In this document: positions 6,346 through 8,280 of the stretch, piece by piece | How the letters are laid out: the number at the start of each line of letters is the position of its first letter | How positions within the stretch are numbered: the first letter of the stretch is position 1 | NCBI GenBank assembly: GCA_030606765.1 | Contig: JAUWFX010000078.1 | Span: 1-8,280 of the forward strand | Direction of reading: 5' to 3' | DNA: 8,280 nt | Origin: Dehalococcoidia bacterium | Lineage (GTDB): Bacteria > Chloroflexota > Dehalococcoidia > GIF9 > AB-539-J10 | Made by a program: the position numbers and the translations under genes | Notes under the pieces: generated by a model | Told to the model about the DNA's origin: nothing | The model's database searches: none | What the model saw: the letters and a program-made list of their open reading frames with translations, nothing else

Positions 6346-8280
6346 CTAAGCGCCCCCCTTCCTTTCCTGGCTGCAGAATCTGATGACCTCAGCAAAATTA
6401 TTGATTCTCGTAAGGTTGGTGCTTTCCACAAAGCCGTCATAGGTGAGGTTAATCCAGGGCTTGCGATACAAGGTACTGAATTTCTCTGACATCGCAGCCA
6501 CAATTCCACCGGGCATACAGCCATGGGGCATTACCGATATCACACCAGCAAACTTAGGATTCTCCATCCATTCGACTCCACCACCTATACTGAGAACTGC
6601 CTCGCTTCCGCATTTTGGGGAAAGCCACTGGCTTGTCAATCTCAGTACCTCTTCCGTTGAGGGCTCTCTCACATCAACCAGGTTCTGGAAATGTTTGACT
6701 ACCGTGTGCTCATCATGTTCCCAGACACGCTTTATCACGTAGCTAATCAGTGCCTTCAGGAATTTGCGGTCCCTGACAGCATCCTCAACATGCCGGTAGA
6801 AGATGTAATTTATCCATTCCCCTATGGAAGAAACGACGACTTCCAGCCCAGCCCTTTCGCACTCCCTGACCAGGTCCTGGTTGCTAAATCTGTTGGAGCG
6901 CAGAAAGATTTCGCCATTAATGCCCACCAACGGCTTGCGGGGCAGTTCCGGGTCAATGAGAGACCTGAAATCAGAAGTTACCTGGCGCAGGATATCATCG
7001 AGACCTTCCTTCTTACGGACACGACCGACAATTCTGCCGAGATATTCATCGAACAGTTCGTCTGCCGAGCGTGGCCGCTTTTCATAAGGGCGAGTGCGCC
7101 AGAGCAACCTTTGGAGATAGTCAATAGCGACGCTGCCCTTCCAGGCGAGGCGGGCAAAACGAGGGCTAATATCTGTATCCCGATAAGCATTGTTCGACAC
7201 AGTGGTCCGTATTGGAAGGTCAATGCCCACATCTTTAAGTATCTTGATTTGTTCCAGGGCATATTTTCCAAAGCGGCAAGGGCCGTATGCCCCGGCCATA
7301 ACTGCTTCGACGTTTTTCAAGTCAGTGCCATTTTCGTAATAGAATCTCAGAAAGTCGCCCAGGGTTACCCGATAGGGCAAACATTCCACACCCGACGTTA
7401 CCTTATCGGCATAGAATAGATTGCGTTCATTGGCCTCAGGAAGCACAACTGCCCTGAAGCCGCTGCCCTCTAGAAGCGCAGCTACAAGCTCAATGTGCGG
7501 CGCCATCCTGGGGATAATAAAGGTCTTCTTGGTATCAATGACGGGTGGAAATGCTCTCCGATAGATATCTTCTTTATGTGGAGCTTCATGCTTCTCGGCA
7601 TAATTGGCAAATCCTTGAATGGTGTCGACGAAGGCTTCGAGGCGGGTAACGATGCCAGCCTCAGCGGCATGCTCGTCTATTTCCAACTGCCCCAGAGGCT
7701 TGCCCCCCATGATATCTTCTACAAGGTGGAGGATAAAGGAGTTCGGGCCACATCCAAAGTTTGTCAGCGACAACCCATAAAGCTGCGGGTCTGAGACAGT
7801 TATAGCCGCACCGGCTATATATTTGTTCTCATAGAACCAGTAAGGACGGTCGGAGTAATCCTTGGCATTCACCGACTCCAGGGGCAAAAAGTCCAGCGGT
7901 ATGGGCACCACCCCAAGCTGAGCGAGCTTCTCCGCTATGCCCAGATTTGCCCCGGCATCCTGCGACATATAAGACCTGGCAAAGAGGACCACGCCCAACT
8001 GGCCGCTTTGGCGCAGTTGCTCCAACAGTTCCCTGCCCAGCACTGCCTGGTCAGCCTCGAACCTCTGCTGAGATTCAAGGCCTGCTAAGGCAGCCTTCTT
8101 GCCTTTCCTTCTGCTGAACCCCATCTTTACGGCGACATCCGCGAAGTTCTTTATCACATCGGCGTCGCCCCGACTGAAATCAATTATGGGTATCAGTATC
8201 CGCTCTCCCAGGTTGACCGTCTGGCGTATTATGAACGGGGAGGCCTGAACTAAGGGACAGGAGTATTTCTGGTTCGCATC
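6346..8280 (-). CDS. Acyl-CoA dehydratase activase-related protein (DUF2229/HgdB-like), C-terminal 644 residues
   Basis: The frame is open to the right edge, so the protein starts outside the window. The GTG at 8155-8157 is an internal Val: the 41 codons before it encode family sequence (KYSCPLVQASPF). Numbering from the edge, visible blocks are FARSYMSQDAG (100-110), FGCGPNSF (175-182), the acid/His block LEIDEHAAEAGIVTRLEAF (199-217), ECLPYRVTLGD (299-309), GPCRFGKY (333-340), INGEIFLRSNRFSN (454-467), HGCMPGG (586-592) and LTRINNF (623-629). These match the DUF2229 plus HgdB-like tail found after ASKHA ATPase domains in large 'CoA-substrate-specific enzyme activases' of ~1400 residues. Such activases use ATP to push low-potential electrons into dehydratases or benzoyl-CoA reductases. 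Conserved Cys177, 300, 335 and 588 are candidate cluster ligands. No ATPase domain is visible here; it may lie upstream. Confidence 0.88.
   Translation of the reverse strand, partial: DANQKYSCPLVQASPFIIRQTVNLGERILIPIIDFSRGDADVIKNFADVAVKMGFSRRKGKKAALAGLESQQRFEADQAVLGRELLEQLRQSGQLGVVLFARSYMSQDAGANLGIAEKLAQLGVVPIPLDFLPLESVNAKDYSDRPYWFYENKYIAGAAITVSDPQLYGLSLTNFGCGPNSFILHLVEDIMGGKPLGQLEIDEHAAEAGIVTRLEAFVDTIQGFANYAEKHEAPHKEDIYRRAFPPVIDTKKTFIIPRMAPHIELVAALLEGSGFRAVVLPEANERNLFYADKVTSGVECLPYRVTLGDFLRFYYENGTDLKNVEAVMAGAYGPCRFGKYALEQIKILKDVGIDLPIRTTVSNNAYRDTDISPRFARLAWKGSVAIDYLQRLLWRTRPYEKRPRSADELFDEYLGRIVGRVRKKEGLDDILRQVTSDFRSLIDPELPRKPLVGINGEIFLRSNRFSNQDLVRECERAGLEVVVSSIGEWINYIFYRHVEDAVRDRKFLKALISYVIKRVWEHDEHTVVKHFQNLVDVREPSTEEVLRLTSQWLSPKCGSEAVLSIGGGVEWMENPKFAGVISVMPHGCMPGGIVAAMSEKFSTLYRKPWINLTYDGFVESTNLTRINNFAEVIRFCSQERKGGA

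Noticed and set aside
6334..6347. Short palindrome AGGCAGACCTGCCT at the end of the activase-related gene
   Set aside because: The stem is only 5 bp with a 4-base loop, no T-run follows on the - strand, and it overlaps the stop codon. Too weak to call a terminator.
6691..7419. A 242-codon open frame on the + strand opposite the activase-related gene
   Set aside because: It is a shadow of the - strand gene, whose translation shows clear family motifs throughout this stretch. The + strand frame has no recognisable domain.

Overview
The window reads as ordinary chromosome from an anaerobic, moderate-GC bacterium. It has the 3' end of a tryptophan operon on the + strand, facing a set of oxygen-sensitive redox genes on the - strand. 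A tungsten/molybdenum-pterin aldehyde ferredoxin oxidoreductase (AOR)-family protein, an 8Fe-type ferredoxin and a 2-hydroxyacyl-CoA dehydratase activase-related protein lie together, which points to strict anaerobic metabolism. The wording of TrpA (for example IPYITMGYP and [13 protein letters not shown]) and this gene mix suggest Chloroflexota, perhaps a sediment Dehalococcoidia. That placement is from memory of such proteins and is only an inference.

Positions 1-2750 (+): the C-terminal part of trpB (5' end outside the window), then trpA in a TTGA stop/start overlap, then after an 85-base leader a trpB2 gene for a TrpB-like PLP enzyme. TrpA cleaves indole-3-glycerol phosphate and TrpB condenses indole with serine. 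TrpB2 is a second beta-type subunit that may salvage free indole or have another beta-replacement role. The leader holds two two-codon ATG-Arg-TAG reading frames, the first behind a near-perfect Shine-Dalgarno sequence. A perfect 16-bp hairpin at 2757-2794 separates the convergent transcription units.

Positions 2858-3968 (-): a PadR-family repressor and a metallo-beta-lactamase-fold hydrolase, one base apart. An extended -10 element sits so close to the padR ATG that the transcript may be nearly leaderless. A sampled 60-base stretch of the MBL gene (3301-3360) is about 38% GC, against about 57% for one in the AOR gene (5761-5820).

Positions 4032-8280 (-): in transcription order, the C-terminal 644 residues of a large activase-related protein (5' end outside the window), a two-cluster ferredoxin, and a 654-residue AOR-family protein one base after it. 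The ferredoxin is the probable electron partner of the AOR. The AOR-family protein is the most interesting object here: the third of the family's four cluster cysteines is Asp297, and both pterin-binding DxxGL(C/D) motifs have Asn in place of the first Asp. I saw no RNA genes, mobile elements, CRISPR arrays or obvious pseudogenes.
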